Assembly (NCBI GenBank): GCA_020650975.1
Contig: JAIPMN010000013.1
Location: 1-21,142 of the forward strand
DNA length: 21,142 bases
Direction of reading: 5' to 3'
DNA from: Apostichopus californicus
Taxonomy: Eukaryota; Echinodermata; Holothuroidea; Aspidochirotida; Stichopodidae
The position numbers were made by a program, and so were the translations under genes. The notes beneath the pieces were generated by a model. It worked only from the letters and a program-made list of their open reading frames with translations, was not told the origin of the DNA and did no database searches. Numbering within the stretch: the first letter of the stretch is position 1; each line of letters starts with the position of its first letter. Below are positions 19,976-21,142 of this stretch, piece after piece.

Positions 19976-20018
19976 CAGGGACGTAGCCAGTATGAAGCAC
20001 TGTAGGCCCGGGCCTACA
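19976..20018 (+). mobile_element. Transposon-head motif with adjacent palindrome, copy B
   Basis: CAGGGACGTAGCCAG at 19976-19990 repeats copy A. Ten bases later TGTAGGCCCGGGCCTACA (20001-20018) is a perfect 18-bp palindrome, followed by a T-run. The sequence of the hairpin differs from copy A, but position and form are the same. The far end was not found. Confidence 0.5.
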
Positions 20019-20386
20019 CTTTTTTTGGCCAACTTGTTATCTTTTTTTTTTTAAGAAAACACCCTTAATTCAAATCCATAAGCTTGCTGGACGAGTTAAA
20101 GAGTCTAGACAGGAAAAAACTATTGAAATAAACGTAGCAAGAATATGACTAAATTAGGTGACCTATTCTTCTGTCATCTAGGCTGTCATTTCTATCGCGT
20201 GCCGTTTCATTCAAAACTCTACCCGCCGAAAAAGACTAGGATCCGATCTTGTCAGTTTTTTAACATCTAGTTAAGAACCCGTTTAGCAAATAATGTGTCA
20301 GTTGAGAAAACAGTTGAGAAATTTGGATCAGATGGCAATCGTCGGATAGCTCTCGCCTTCTCTTATTAGGCTAACTTAAACATATA

Positions 20387-20442
20387 GCTACAGTTGTATC
20401 AAAGACAATTACTGGCTATAGTTGTATCAAAGACATTTCTGG
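20387..20442 (+). repeat. 28-bp tandem duplication
   Basis: AGTTGTATCAAAGACA occurs at 20392 and 20420, within two 28-bp copies that differ at about three positions. Confidence 0.85.
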
Positions 20443-20515
20443 CCTAGGATCTTTGTATCTAAAAGTATCAGAATCGAAAAGTAAGACTACTCTGTACATG
20501 TAGGGGGAGATGTGT

Positions 20516-20747
20516 CTAAAACGGGCCCCCTAACTTTAGGACCCCATATCTGTGACACTATACAAGGTATCTTTTCATTTTTCGACCATATCCCTTCATT
20601 TTGTTATAAACAACCCACGGAAAGTAGTATTTTCCATTAAAAAAAATATTGGGGGGGGGGGGGGTTATGTCAGTTTTTATAAAAACAACGAGTGGCCCGT
20701 TTTAGCCGCATGGGTCTGCTAAAACGGGCCCAGGGGCCGGTTTTAGC
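20516..20747. repeat. Cluster of four inverted 13-bp arms
   Basis: CTAAAACGGGCCC occurs at 20516-20528 and 20718-20730 (the latter as GCTAAAACGGGCC), and the reverse complement GGCCCGTTTTAGC at 20694-20706. A one-base variant, GGCCGGTTTTAGC, lies at 20735-20747. The two central arms form a perfect 13-bp stem with an 11-base loop. A run of 14 G at 20651-20664 lies between. It may be terminal or subterminal repeats of a DNA transposon, perhaps the one whose transposase ends at 20989. Confidence 0.8.
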
Positions 20748-20987
20748 CATATCGAAAATAGTATGTCAAAACGTTATACATTCATGGATACTTTTAAATA
20801 GTTTTCGTGATGTATTGACTAAGTAGGCCTATCAACACAAATAAGTCATTGACTAGATGCATAAAATTGGAAGAAGAAGGCACCACGAGCTACACCTTTG
20901 CATGCTTTCATATGAACTTAATATGGATGTTATGCTTTTTCTCCATTCATTCACATAACTGGTGATGTGATAACAAACATGTATTTT
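20748..20987. other. Stretch between the inverted repeats and the transposase tail
   Basis: No gene seen. It is the 3' flank of the minus-strand transposase-like reading frame. The open frame at 20853-21098 on minus is a shifted frame over that tail. Confidence 0.4.
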
Positions 20988-20993
20988 TTTATT
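20988..20993 (-). promoter_or_regulatory. Poly(A) signal overlapping the stop codon
   Basis: GAA-TAA-AAA on the minus strand contains AATAAA, which shares its bases with the stop codon of the partial gene. A cleavage site would lie within about 10-30 bases, giving a very short 3' UTR. Confidence 0.45.
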
Positions 20994-21142
20994 CAGCACA
21001 CATCTCACAGATAAAACAACCACTTTCAAAGTTACTGCACTCCTGGTGTGCCCAATCTTTACAGGAAGAACACTGTATCCACTTCTCCCCAGATGCACTA
21101 TCTAGGAACTTCTCCAGACAATACATGCATGGAGTATTTTGA
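20989..21142 (-). CDS. C-terminal PHD-like zinc finger of a probable pogo/jerky-like transposase (partial)
   Basis: The minus strand from the window edge reads QNTPCMYCLEKF and then GEKWIQCSSCKDWAHQECSN, GCFICEMC, AE and TAA: 50 residues plus stop, with the start outside the window. Eight ligands fit a C4HC3 PHD-type finger: C5, C8, C24, C27, H32, C35, C45 and C48. The PCxYC...WIQCxxCxxWAHxxC...FICxxC pattern is one I associate with the C-terminal tail of pogo/Tigger/jerky-like DDE transposases in invertebrates. There it follows the catalytic domain, which would lie to the right of this window. A domesticated gene or another PHD protein cannot be excluded. The stop overlaps an AATAAA, which suggests an intact end. 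The frame is separate from the longer but meaningless open frame that overlaps it. Confidence 0.75.
   Translation of the reverse strand, partial: QNTPCMYCLEKFLDSASGEKWIQCSSCKDWAHQECSNFESGCFICEMCAE

Overview
The window reads as the left end of an animal chromosome. It opens with five CTAACC units, the C-strand of the TTAGGG telomere repeat, and then 200 bp of telomere-like octamers. The rest is AT-rich, intron-containing DNA with many tandem repeats and transposon fragments, and nothing suggests a bacterium or virus. The gene content (an NXPE-family gene, a transposase tail with a PHD-type finger) and the repeat style suggest a marine invertebrate, perhaps a non-vertebrate deuterostome such as an echinoderm or hemichordate. 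That placement is inference; no species can be named.

One complete protein-coding gene can be reconstructed. It lies on the minus strand between 12066 and 4074, about 4 kb from the telomeric repeat. Four exons (11900-12066, 8438-8960, 5649-5818, 4074-4938) join through GT-AG introns with matching phase and give a 574-residue NXPE-family protein: a type II membrane anchor, an NXPE/neurexophilin-like beta domain, a cysteine-rich linker and a C-terminal PC-esterase domain with intact GDS and DxxH motifs. The third exon is short and was recovered only by reading the gap between the two long ones.

The introns hold the most structured repeats. Intron 1 contains 41 monomers of a 32/33-bp satellite, interrupted by a 10-N gap that keeps repeat register. 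Intron 2 contains a 1.9-kb segment that looks like a DNA transposon, with imperfect inverted ends and a 5-bp flanking duplication, plus a long pyrimidine tract.

Left of the gene (231-4073) there is no recognisable gene. It holds a 93-bp duplication, one exon-like segment with good splice sites, and four copies of a 48-bp repeat. Right of the gene (12067-20988) there is again no recognisable gene. It holds a 145-bp repeat family with perfect DR1 nuclear-receptor-type sites in two units, a G-rich repeat region with three 53-bp units, two same-orientation transposon-head motifs each followed by a GC-rich palindrome, and a cluster of inverted repeats at 20516-20747.

At the right edge, 20989-21142 on the minus strand encodes the last 50 residues of a protein ending in a PHD-like C4HC3 finger, typical of pogo/jerky-like transposases. 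Its stop codon overlaps an AATAAA poly(A) signal. No wholly new system was established. The best leads are the subtelomeric NXPE gene, the telomere-adjacent octamer array, the DR1-bearing repeat and the inverted-repeat cluster beside the transposase tail.
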